In this document: positions 1 to 11,487 of the stretch, one piece after another
Position numbering within the stretch: the first letter of the stretch is position 1
Layout: each line of letters begins with the position of its first letter
From: Seminavis robusta
Taxonomy: Eukaryota; Bacillariophyta; Bacillariophyceae; Naviculales; Naviculaceae
Reading direction: 5' to 3'
DNA: 64,000 bases
Assembly (NCBI GenBank): GCA_903772945.1
Contig: CAICTM010000283.1
Span: forward strand, 17,249-81,248
Notes under the pieces: generated by a model
Told to the model about the DNA's origin: nothing
Databases searched by the model: none
The model's input: the letters and a program-made list of their open reading frames with translations, nothing else
Made by a program: the position numbers and the translations under genes

Positions 1-6
1 AAAGGT

Positions 7-500
7 ATGATCAACTGTCATCGACCAGAACCACATTGGGTGAACAACTTCCTCAAGGGCCGACTCTCCAAATTGTGGACCAAGCACCAGGGAGACTATC
101 TCCATCATGTTCAAAGCATACATCCAAGAAAAACGGACCATATGGACTACCAACTTGCTCATCTCTTACTCCAACAATGGTTTCTACTGTGGGATGCCGC
201 AATGCAGCCAGGCACGGACGTGATAAACAGCAGCAGTGGATCAAGAAGCAGCAACAGCTTCAACGGGAAGTAGAGCTTCTGTATGAGCAGGCAGACCAGT
301 GCCACTGTCTCTTGTCACTCCATTTTCAAAAGGCCACTAGGGGACCAAATGGAAATGGCACATCCGATATCAAAGCCTGCTTTCAAATTGGATGCCAGTG
401 GTGGACAAAGCAAGTAGAGAGCAGCAACAACTGGCCGCAGCCTTCCATGAGGCAGCAGCACTTTGGATCAGGCTTTCGGTCTGACCTTGATTTAGATTGA
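7..500 (+). pseudogene. Retroelement tail remnant
   Basis: Two overlapping frames read as one damaged protein. The first (7-273) has a tryptophan-rich stretch with HWVNNFLKGRLSKLW near its start and a QWFLLWDAA segment. The sense then seems to continue in the second frame (36-500) from about base 200, as HGRDKQQQWIKKQQQ followed by ELLYEQADQ. This resembles the region after RNase H in reverse-transcriptase proteins that are common in diatom genomes, where a W..W..RN-like motif precedes a short helical tail. The frame change, the lack of an upstream domain and the window edge make it a remnant. The family assignment rests on motif resemblance only. Confidence 0.35.
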
Positions 501-2159
501 CAGCAGTGTTGACACTATCAGCAATAGTGCAGCTAGTAGCAGTGCTGATGACAGCAGCAGCACGGCGGGTCCGGTTGGTGACCTTCCCCTTAATATCTTG
601 CCTCGGTTGGGTTTAAACTTTCCCGGCTGAGGGGGCCAACTCTCTCCGCCCCAATGTTTGTGGGGGTTATCGGTTTAGGGTAGCGGCACGGTGGATAGTC
701 GTACTCAGAGTAGCCTTAAAATAGAATTCTATTTAGAGCCAGTGATCAAAGGTTGTTTGCATGCCGGAGGGGTTTAGTTCTTGCAGCCTTGCAATAAGAA
801 GCTGCATGCATGCGCGTGGCCTACCGGTGAGAAACGGTGACACCGTGACTGTCACTCGACTCAAATTGCTCGTCATTTCGTCAAAGATGCTATGAACTTT
901 AATTAATGGATGGCATTACTTAGTTTTAGTAATTAAATCTTTTTGTAGTCTGGGACATACGGTACGTACTCAGTACTGTATTGAGTGACTTGACTGACTC
1001 AGTCCACTCGAATTGACAAATTTAATGACCACTCAGTCTTGAATAAGCCAGTGCACAAGTGCAGCTCACGAGCACACGGTGCGACGCACAGGTAGAATGT
1101 ACTGGTAGCTATGGAACCAAGCTAGTTGCCACAACATAGCGCAACTCAACCAGACTGGCACCCATATCATAAGCTGTCAGAGGCGTTCTTGAATAGAAAA
1201 AGAAGGGGTATGGGCATTTCAAAAACGCAAAGTGTATCTTCTTTTTTGCATCCAAAACTCTTCTGGTTGGGGTACAGACTCGATTCGATTCATTTTCAAC
1301 CAATGGGGGCAAGGACAGGGTATCCCTCATTTCTTTTACTACGGAAGGCTTGTCTAGCTAGTCCGAAGTCACACGAGATGATTCATTCATTCATTCAAAT
1401 CGAACCTATTTCAAGTCTCACATCATCCTGAGAATTGTCCATGCCGTCCATGGCGAATCTAATCCTTTCGGCCATCACCAGCAGTCCTCTCTATTGTCAT
1501 TATCTCTACTGTGACAAACATGTTGTGAATCGAATGATTCGATTCTGATTCAATCTGCATTCTCGCCGGAACCACAACGTCGGAAACGGTACGGGAATCG
1601 AATGATGAATCAATCACGGGTGGCTCAGCATGCAGGCATGCAGCGCAGATTTGGCACAGCCAATACCCGAAGCGTGTCCCAGAAGTAAAAGATACCTTGA
1701 CCGGTACAAGCCAATGAGAAGGATGCTCAGTCCTCTATTTTCAATAACCTGCGTGAATGGCAGGTACTGTACCGTGAAAGGGGCAGGTCAATGGAATGGC
1801 AGCCAGGTCTCGTCCTGCAGCGGTGGTGCATGGCTGGAGTCAGCCAGAGTCGAGTCTTGCGCGTCCACCGGTACACGTACCGTACCTCTGTTGGCCTTAG
1901 GAACATTGGCTGGATCCAACCGAGAAAGCGTTCACACTGATCAAAAATCCTTTTACTCTAGCTAGTATCGGCTAGAAGTATGCTTTAGTAGTAAGTCTAG
2001 CTACTAGACAGGTTGTGCAGTTTTGGTTCTGATGATCTAATTTACTTATTATTATGAATTGATGAGTGATGGATTGAAAGCAGTTCAATGCATCCCATTA
2101 TTAGCTTTTGTTTGTTTGTTTGATTGTTTGATGAAATGAAAGTTGTTATCATTACAGTA
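501..2159. other. Intergenic, no supported gene
   Basis: No convincing coding exon on either strand. The ORFs here have compositions typical of random translation. The stretch holds a purine-rich run near 630 and many short tcgattcgattc-like and ggtacc-like words. Confidence 0.5.
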
Positions 2160-2510
2160 TTATGCCATGCGAGCACATCCCCGGTCTGCCATGGACTTTT
2201 GTATTTGAGAAGGTTGCAGTGGTGCCGAGAGGATAGTGGGAGTAGTGTGGTGTGCTGAGATTCCTCCACCCACTTTGGTCACCATTAGCCGTTGCAGTTT
2301 GCTGCTGCGGCGGCGCTGTTGTTTCTTGGCTTTGTAGACATTGAAATCGGCACGAAACTGGAGGTAGTCTTGCGGTTGATAGTACAGTTCCAGCAAGGCT
2401 TCGCTATCCGTACTGGCGACCAGTCGTTCCACGTTGTGTACTTGATTGTTATTCAGAGCAAAGTGGACCTTGCGAGTGTTGTTGGTAGCAGTGGTAGTAG
2501 AGCAGGACAT
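2160..2510 (-). CDS. Small basic protein, unknown function
   Basis: Single-exon ORF of 116 codons. The frame stays open upstream to 2783, but I chose the ATG at 2508-2510. Upstream of it the translation is low-complexity N/H/Q/K-rich like an untranslated leader, whereas from MSCSTTT onward it looks like a real protein. The core has KVHFALNNNQVHNVERL, an acidic helix SEALLELYYQPQDYLQFRAD, and a basic patch KAKKQQRRRSSK. An RxVxF-type strand followed by a W/Y-containing acidic helix is seen in many small diatom proteins of unknown role; that link is from memory of the pattern. No signal peptide or membrane segment. Function unknown. Confidence 0.6.
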   Translation of the reverse strand: MSCSTTTATNNTRKVHFALNNNQVHNVERLVASTDSEALLELYYQPQDYLQFRADFNVYKAKKQQRRRSSKLQRLMVTKVGGGISAHHTTPTILSAPLQPSQIQKSMADRGCARMA

Positions 2511-5500
2511 GATTATTAGTTTTTGTTTTGTTGGGTTGTTAGTAGTATTATGAAAGTGGTGTTGGTGGTTGGAAAGAAAAATGAGCTTTTGCTGGTTGTT
2601 CTGTGTTTTCGATTCGATTCTTACTCTTGTGAAATTGTGAGCAACTTCTCGTATGCAGCAACTTGGATCTTGCCGAGACCAGCGCTGCTGTGCATGCGGG
2701 GTTATCCAAGTCGCTCGCTGAAGGCCTACGCATGTAGCCTGTGCATCCGGAACTGATCCGAACACTCTTCCATGCTTCCCCAAAACCAGGCAATTACACC
2801 GTGCTTAGCTTTCCACCAGCTTGGCGACTTACTTCTCCTCCAGTCAATCTTGTTTCTTGTTTTGCCGATTCACAAATATCAAATTTTGTCTGTTCTACAC
2901 CTCCAGGATAAGATTTGCTACCGTAATTATTTAAGAACTTTTGATTTGGAGTTGCACAAGCTTATAGGAGATAGAGTACAATCTTCTGATTTTGACCACC
3001 CAATCGTCGGTCGAAAGGGGATTGCTCCGCACAGCATTATTTATTCTTCAGTGCTCTTCTTCCTGCTGCTGGAGCAAATCTTGCATGATTCGCTGACCAT
3101 TATTTATTTATTTCTCGTAGTCTACATGTACTGAATCGACTCCGGAGAATCTGATATCCTTCGGTACGATCAAAAGTGAACAAATTGTGTCTAGTCAACG
3201 GCGTTTTCTGTAGAGTAATGTACTTGGCATAAGATATTCGGTTAAAAGAAGAGAAGTTCTCCAATCGTTATTACCAATTTATTGGCACATGGTTACCAGC
3301 AACTCTAATACCGGTACCTGGTAGTCACATGCGGTAACACCTCTACTGGTACCACCAGTAAAAACTACATTTAGTAGAAACATGCACGGGCGATCCTGTG
3401 ATCACTACATGTACGGTACATCACGGGTCACAGCACTGAATACTGAATCACCAAGCTAGCTCTAGTAGGTAGACTACTGGTAGACTATCACAGCATCACA
3501 GCTCTCTCACAGCTCTTTTACTAGCTAGTACAGTATCTATTATCACAAGCTGCCCAGTCGTAGACCTGGTAATAAGAACATCAGAGAAAAACCCTCCTGC
3601 CTCTGAGCGGTTGACCATTCCACCCTCATTTTTTGAGGTTTTGCCCAATGCAACCGGCGGTACCTCCAACCTCCAGCTTCTTCGTCCCGTACTTACAAAC
3701 AGCTCCTGTACCGGTACCCTGTAGATTGACCATCGAAGCTCTCTCTTCCCAATGTCATCTCACGGCTAAAGCTTCTGCTCAAGTACCTAGCTACTCGGAG
3801 TACCGGTAGTCGCTAGCCGGTACCGTAGTAGTAGCTCTCAGAGCGTTCTGTACCGTATGAGTAGAACGAGGGAGATGGTCTTCCGTTCATTGCTCATTAC
3901 TCGCATTGCTGGGCACTTCACTATTTCTCCGATGCTGCTAGTGTCGACTCACGTTCGACAACCCTCGCAGAATTGTGGAAGAAAGTCTAAATTTTTCTGG
4001 GGGAGTGCACGAAAGCGTACGATACATGCTTCCGGACGATTAGTACCGGTACATCTGGCTAGACACTTCTTTGCGAAGCTAGCTTCAGGTAGCTCTTGAT
4101 TGAACCTGGTTAAGTACTTCATGTATTTATTTTTTGTTTTCTCTCCAATCCCCAAGGAAGCAAAATCATTGCACAGACATTGCCAGTTATAGCCATTTCT
4201 CCACGTTAGCTATACTATTTACTATTCGCACTTTGTTTGATTGTGATGAGGGAATACTACTTAGTACAGTACTGATGCCAATGGCTGAATTCATCTCCAG
4301 TGGAGGAACAACGCTTCACTCCAGGAGAACCTTGCGATCAACCATTCTGTTCTGCTTGGGGCAAGCAAACACGCTAATGCGAAATCCTTACAACTATTTA
4401 TCCTGCCGCGACGACAAAGCCAACCCCGGAAGCCTAGCTTGTACGGTTAGCCTCTAGATAACACATGCACCGTGGATGTCTCCCCCCTCTACCGTGGCTC
4501 ATGTAGCGTAGCTCGATCGACGGGAGTGCTTTGCTTGGACTGCATTCTTTACCGGTGGGCAAAGCCTGTTTCCTTGCTTCCTGAAGCGTCCGCCCTAAAG
4601 GGACGAAGGAGGAAGGAGCCTCGACGCCCAGAGGTCAGCTGGCCAGCAGCCAGAAGAATGTTCATTCACAATTCTCAGTGAAGGCTTCCCCGGACTGATA
4701 AGATTTTCCGCCCATCGGAGTTCTTGTAGGAGGTAGTCAAGCCCAACGTCGATTGAACCCAGGGGCATCGCCCGTGTTTCGCATTGGATCCAGGGGAGAG
4801 GTCATTGCACAGACGTGGAACAATCGAATCGAAGGATGCTGGATTTCCTTGCCTCCTGTAGATGAATGGCTTGGCAACCAACTCAGTCATTTTCCACAGT
4901 TTGCACGAAGTGACTGTAGCGCATCGAGCTGTTCGGCTATGATGTCCTCGCTGGCTAATCATGTGAAGAGAGCGTACAAGATCGGCTCACATCACTGATG
5001 AGCGATAGCCAGTTTGCTTGCCGTTGTTCAAAGGATCCCTTGGTAAAACGCAGCTGAGTCCCCCGCTGGGTGCATTGGATTCGTTACTGTAGTCCTCACC
5101 TTTATTGGCATTCCCATCAAGTAAGTGAGCAGCACCATTGGCTGCCGACAACGCAGCAACCTATTACCTGATGTGGAGGTCACAAAAAATACCCGATCAC
5201 CGAAGGAAGGCTGCGGTACTGTTCTTTGCACCGGTGGATCTTGGAGGCTTGCCGGAGGTAGGTGCACGAGCTGGATGGCCAAGCTAGTCAATCGTCATGG
5301 CCCTTTACATGCCACTATAATCACAGTATAACTGGCTTTGCCTTCGATGCGGCGTTTTGTCGAGTCCTCTCGCTAGCCACGGTACCATGAGGAAACAGCC
5401 GCATGGATATTCTTGCGGTGGATTCCAGCATAGACTTCGTGCGGGCCCGCTATTAATGGGTAGCAAACACCTGCTCACTTCAACACCCAAGCTGCCGTCT

Positions 5501-7045
5501 GCGTCCCAGAATCGATCAAAACAGAATCTTTGGTGAAGCAAGCATAGCTCACTGGAGCGGATTCGCTCGACCTGAGGGCTGTGGTGGCAAAAGCCATGGT
5601 GAACTTTGGATTCCTAGCTAGTTAAAGGCTGAGATTGCTTGACTTGTCCTTTCATTCCAAGATCTTCTCTTACGGAACCGAAGGGCTTATGCCTGTTAGC
5701 CAGAGCGTTGCTCAGGTCTTGTTGTCGTGGATCCAACCTCCAATTCCACCAGACGCAAGACCAAGTCGTTGCTTCGGTATGGCAACGCTGCCAACAAGTT
5801 CCGACGCCCTTCCTTTTTGAAGTCGAAACCTTGTGCTCTGTTCAAACAGGTCTAAGCTCGTGCGACCGCCTGGATCTTCGTATAAGGTGATTCTTCCTTT
5901 TTGAAGTCGAAACCTTGTGCTCTGTTCAAACAGGTCTAAGCTCGTGCGACCGCCTGGATCTTCGTATAAGGTGATTCCGTCTGCGTGCAAGCCCGATAGT
6001 AGTCGGTGACGTGTAAGAACAGAGAGATCGTCAGCCGTCGGATTTGATGTTGTTCCCTATGCGTGGTGTGGACCAGCAATCCTGAAATCTGACGTGAGCT
6101 TTGTTGTTGTTCTCGGCCAGGGCCGTTGTCAGTATCTAGATGGGTTTCCTTGTCGTTGGGCGGGGGCACCACTCCGAGCGCCAATATTTGGTTGATGCCC
6201 AACTTGAAATTGTCTCAATTGTTTCTCAGCAAGTTGCCTTGTCAATTTGAGTATCCGTTCTTCAATGGACTGTCCAGCCCACATCGTTGGAGTGCGAGAT
6301 GAACTGGAAGGATCCTACTCACCTCCTTTCGCAGCAGGTGATGAAATAGAGGACAAGTGGTCGTAGAATATGTTGCCGCTAGCGGTAGATTGAATCATTC
6401 ATATCGCTCAAAGTGTCATCGATGACACGATTGCTCATGCCGGCCGCTTGCCCAAGGTTACTGTCTTGGATACCATGATTAACCTGTCGTCGGTCACGAG
6501 GTCACGAGTTCATCCTTCGAACCACATCTGAACCGAAAAACAGGAAGGAACGATTGAGCTTGACACGTTTGGCATTGTAGAAAAGAGCCTTCCTCCATTC
6601 TTGCAACCACCACCTCCGCCCACCATAGACGCACGAGAGAGGTTCACCATAGACTGCGACTCAGAGTGGACAAGCTGGAACGTTTCTATCCGTCCTTGCT
6701 TCGATGCCTTTGTTTCCGAATCAGAGACTCACGATCTCACAAAGCGCAGGTTTGCATTGTCCTCAATTCATTGCAAGGTACACGTATACACTCGTCCCTG
6801 TTTGCAACTGCATTGTCCTCGAAACAGAGCCGTGACAAAATCCCCAGTATTGAGACTCTGTGTTTCCAGCGGAGAGAGCCAAGAGTTACGGGCTCCTTCA
6901 TTGCCGCAAGCACTTTCTGCATATGCGGGTTTGCTACAGAGCTCAATGGTGCCAAGGTAAAGCTCATGTATACATTGTACCTTTCACCAAGCAATCACAT
7001 TTGGGACTGCATTAGAGGCCTTGCCAACAATGGGGGAATCACACA
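2511..7045. other. Long intergenic region
   Basis: About 4.5 kb without a supportable gene. It is rich in ggtacc, accggt and ctagctag palindromic words (for example 3300-3850). ORFs up to about 127 codons exist on both strands but overlap one another and show no domain. It contains the 84-bp tandem duplication listed separately. Degenerate genes or non-coding RNAs cannot be excluded. Confidence 0.5.
5811..5978. repeat. 84-bp tandem duplication
   Basis: An 84-bp unit starting tcctttttgaagtcg at 5811 is repeated almost exactly at 5895. The unit is 28 codons long, so an ORF on the minus strand (5712-5990) contains the same 28 residues twice. The near-identity of the copies suggests a recent duplication. 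No other evidence makes that ORF a gene. Confidence 0.85.
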
Positions 7046-10000
7046 TTAGTTGGCAAACATTTGGAGCTTGCGATTCAACCAATCTTCCTGCAGGCACTTG
7101 TCCTTCTGACCAACAAAAAAAGTCTCCCCACCACAAACCGCATTTGGTCTTGCATTGACTCTCTGCTTCCCAAGTACAAGCTCAAGGTATGCAGTGTGCT
7201 TGAATTGTGACTTCACCTGCACCCCGTAGCATTCTGTGGTGTCCAAACAACCACTGTAGGAAATTGAAAAGAAAGGAGCCGCACAGTCAACACTCATGTG
7301 GTGTTCATTACAAGTCTCATACACAGTTCCATCGTAATCCCCGTCAAGTGTGCTATCTGCATGGAGTGCGATGCCACTTTCTCCTTGATTAATCACCTTC
7401 AACAGGACCAACTCCATGGGCCCGCATGTCAACATCATCATGCTAAACAGCTCTGTACCTTCTGGGCAAGAGGCACAGCTTCCAAACTCCTCTCTGCCAA
7501 AAAGACCACTAAACGTCCCCTGAGCTACATTCACCCCATCCATAAAAATTGCATACTGTCCAGGGGCGAGCAAGCCACGGTTGTCGTTGCTGTAAATTGT
7601 GAAGACATAGCAAGAATCAGCTGGGACACAGGTCTCCTCCAAGATAGTTGCGAATGTGTATTCTTGTGGGTAAGATTCTTGCTCAAACAGGATCTCCCCT
7701 GTGCTGTTGTTAACAAGATTCCACACAACATCTCCGGGGAGCCTATCAAGGGTCAGTGAAAGCCGTAGGAGAGACATGCCAGCGGGGCACTCCTTTCTTC
7801 CTGGCAGTGAGTACACCGCTGTGACTCCACCAATGCCATCTTCAGGAGCACCAATTGCCAGCTCCTTGCCATTAGAAGACAAGGCAATTGGGTAGTGGGT
7901 CGAAGGAAAAGGATCACTAACATCATCCCAGGATTCAGTTTTGGATTCCCAAACAAGAACTCTAACCTTGGTACCAACCCTGAAGGCAACCGTAATTCCA
8001 TCACCTGAGAGAGACAAGGCATTGTTCTTCTCGGGGCGCTCGTTGTAAATGCAACCAGTAGTGTTCATTGCTGGGGCAGCCCGAGCAATCCAATTGCCAT
8101 CATTGTTTCGTGCATGAACATGAAGCTGAGTACCTTGGCAATTCGGGAAGCCATGAGCCAGAACAGTGCCGTCTTGGTTCAATGCCACTGATAGTTCATA
8201 GCCCAGTGTGTTCAATTGAGACTCAAATCGGATCTCAGTCTCCATATTGTAGGAACCCACAATTCGACTCCATGCCATGACAACAATGTACTCATTTGTA
8301 GCCACACTAAAGCCCAGGTTTGTATCGAATTCCTTCATCTGTGTCTGCACAGCAAGCGTGCTACCATCGCCACTCAATGACAAGGAAGAGACATCAGCCA
8401 GGGAACCATTTCTTGTAACATTCAAGTCTGCTCGGAACTCAAATAATCCCTCTTGGGCCTCATAGACTCGAATCACATTGGGAGCCTCGCCAGCAGCAAC
8501 AAGCAAAGACGTTGCAAGAACTGTACCATCTTTAGATAATGCAAATGCAAAAACCAGTGGGAACTCTTGAGAACGGGTGCAACCCTCAAAGTTGCATTTG
8601 TAGATTTGAAGACGTCGGTAGGCATCCTGGACAGCAACAGTAAGGGGAGCTTTGAAGCTTGGATTGCTGACCACATTGAAGGGTCCAGAAGAGAGGCCCA
8701 GTACTCCTGCCCCAAATCTTGAGCCGGCATCCCCAATAATAGTGTCTCTGAGAACCCAGGAGGACCCAACCTTGTCATAGATGCGCACGCGGTCCTGGAG
8801 AATTTCAGAAACAGCTATCGACCCCATTGAAAGATCCATGGAATAACCAGAGAAAGAGCCAGCAGCTCCATTCAAGAGACTGCTTTGCCACTTGTTCTTT
8901 GGTTGCTCACAGTAGTAGTATCCCGTGCTGACGTAGCCATCCTCTTCAGCTCCACAAACATATTGGGATGTGCTCGCGCAACTGGACTCACAGCAATCAC
9001 CACCATCCATTTTGAATTCAGGTAAATTGAAAAAGGGGTCACAGTGACCATTTCGCACTGAAGGAATAGAATGCAGCTGAGCATCACAGGTTATGGACTC
9101 CCATGGCTAGTGAAGCAATGACTTACCAGGAGGGATTTCACATAGACTCCCAAAGGAGTCAAGGGAGCAAACACATTCCCCAGCATTGCACTGTCCATCA
9201 TAAAGACACGGGTTTGAAGATTCGTCACAGAGACGACAAAGAAACTCAGTAGAAATCTCATTTCCGATGCCTTGGTTCTCATTTTTTGTTGTTCTCTCTT
9301 TGGCTATTGCGTGGTACCAGGCAAAGCCAACTGGGGAGCTCAAGTCTCGATCTGTCCCTATCTCCATAAAGTCACTGAGAAAAGCAACAGAAAAGTTCGT
9401 GGAGAATCCTTTGTAGCCATGAAAGGAGTGCTTGAAATAGTTTCCTATGTCATTCCCAACATCATCTTGACTGTCTGTGAGAGCATTGGAAGGGATCCTT
9501 CCTGCTTGTGGCAAGAAAACGGATGATGTCAAGGCCCAACGACCACCAGTGAACATGACAACATCATATTCCCCATCACTGTATTCATGGATGTAGACTG
9601 GTCGGTGGTGAGCTTCCACCAATGCCCCATTCCCCAAGTCAATCGATTGGAAATTGTCTGCCCAATCCCTGGTACTGGCAAACTTGTCAGTCCGAGCATC
9701 AATGGTGATCCAAGGGCAGGGGCTGACAAACTCACATCGGAGCCCGTACCAACCATCTTCACAGTCACAGACAGCATTGCTGCAGGTTCCCTTCCCACCA
9801 CAGTCATCGCTTCCTTCTGCATCCTCTTTGGTGCAGTCAAAGCAGAAGACACTGAAAGGCTCCAGCACAACCTCCCGAAATGAGTCATCGCGGACAAACC
9901 ATGGGCTTGCCACTGCCTCTGTGATATCATAAGCATCGGTTTCAGAGGATCTGGCAATCCAGTCACAGGGGTCTCCCTTCTCATTGCTGCCCCTTGATTC

Positions 10001-11487
10001 CACTCGAAATGTCCAAGCTTTGATGTCACTACAGTAGCCAAAGATACCTCGACCAGGAGTATCAATCTCCAAAGAGCGTCGCTCCACATATTCCGCACGC
10101 CACTCCAGCCCCGAGCCTGCAGAGGAATCCAAATCGTATAATCCGTTGAACGTTCCTAGGGAGGGAACAAATTCATCTCCCATATTCACAATGATGGTGT
10201 TGCACATGTATTGGCCTGAAGTTCTAAAGGCCACAATAGTCACCCATCCAGCAACCAAAATAAGAAGAACAAGGAAGAACACCCCTGCCTTCCAAGATCT
10301 TTGTAGAAATCCTTGATCTGAAGCTGGTCTCTTTCGAACTCGAAAGGTTGCTACATTATTGGCAGCCCCTTGAAGGCGGTTCCCAATGAAACCAGTTTTG
10401 GCAAGGGAGAACGCCACATCGTCAATGTTGGCCATGAATTCAAGTGCAGCAAAGTTGAGCATAATATCCAAGACTGTGTCAACTTGCATAATCAATACAA
10501 AGATTGTCACAAGCAGAAGAGAGCCCGCAAAGAGCTCAGCGGTACAGGACAAAAACCAAGTGGCATAGGTAGCGCCTGGATGCTCTTTCAGTACTTCGTG
10601 GTGAAAACCTTCTTTGAATCTGTTTGTTGGGCAGACATACATGCATATGGCATCCTTTTAGATCGACTGAATCAAAATTAGGTTCGAGGCAACATAGCAG
10701 AAGAAGATAACGTACTTGGAGACTGCCCCAATGAGGTCTGATTGGAAAGCAACGGCTTGGAAAAGCGCGACTCCTTGAGCAATTGTGACACTCACATCGA
10801 CCATGGGGGGCAAGTTGAGCCCAGTAGTGCCATCCCAGTCGATGACATCAATCATTGTCAGCAAAATTGTCGTGATCTTTTATAACACGAAATGAGTCAA
10901 GATGATTAGAAGCAATCCATGTTGTGATTGAATGAAGCTAGGGCAACACGAGTACTTACCTGAAGGAAATAGACAAATGCAGCATACCAGAATGCAAAAC
11001 TGTTGACAGGACACAAGTAAAAGAGAGAGTAGGTGCTTTCACCATAGGGATTGTGCCATTCTATCTCCTCCTTCTCCTTTTCATTGAAAAACGTCTCTAT
11101 ATCTCGTTTGGACATGTACATGCTGGACATTAAGGCAGCTTCTTCCTTTTGTGCCGCAGGTTTCAAATCAAAATCAAATTCCATCTCATCATGGTCGTCA
11201 TCATCAGCATCAGTATCAGTATGACCAATTATGGCAGGTTTTAGCAGTTGCGCAAGCTCCTCGATATCCTTGGGTGTGAAACTTTCCAAAATGGAAGAAG
11301 TCCCAGCATTTGAGGTGGCAGATGATGAGAAAGTGACATTGTTGGATGATCGGGATCTACTCCCCGGCGGGATCTCAATATATTTGCTTTTAGGCGTGCC
11401 ATCATTGAGATCTTCTTCAACCAAGAATACACTGTCCACATCTACTTCTCTCTCATATTTCGGCCTCTCTGCAGATGAAAGCGTCAT
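7046..11487 (-). CDS. EGF/LNR multi-pass membrane protein, in-frame TAA
   Basis: Three exons are inferred: 11487-10960, 10876-9127 and 9057-7046. Introns 10877-10959 and 9058-9126 both have GTAAGT donors and AG acceptors, and the frame is continuous, giving 1,429 codon positions. The N-terminus is acidic and cytosolic-looking. Several hydrophobic segments follow (about 157-260 and 285-330), plus one near 370 (FFLVLLILVAGWVTIVAF). The rest looks extracellular: an EGF-like module with CSNAVCDCEDGWYGLRC, a second with CLYDGQCNAGECVC, then a Notch-type LNR module (NGHCDPFFN...DGGDCCESSC) assembled across the last intron. A beta-propeller-like region has repeated SLSGDG/ALSSNG strands. A single in-frame TAA at 10658-10660 (position 249) interrupts a membrane segment. 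Either it is a nonsense allele or sequencing error, or a 57-nt intron with a weak GTTATC donor removes it. Ligand and function unknown. Confidence 0.75.
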
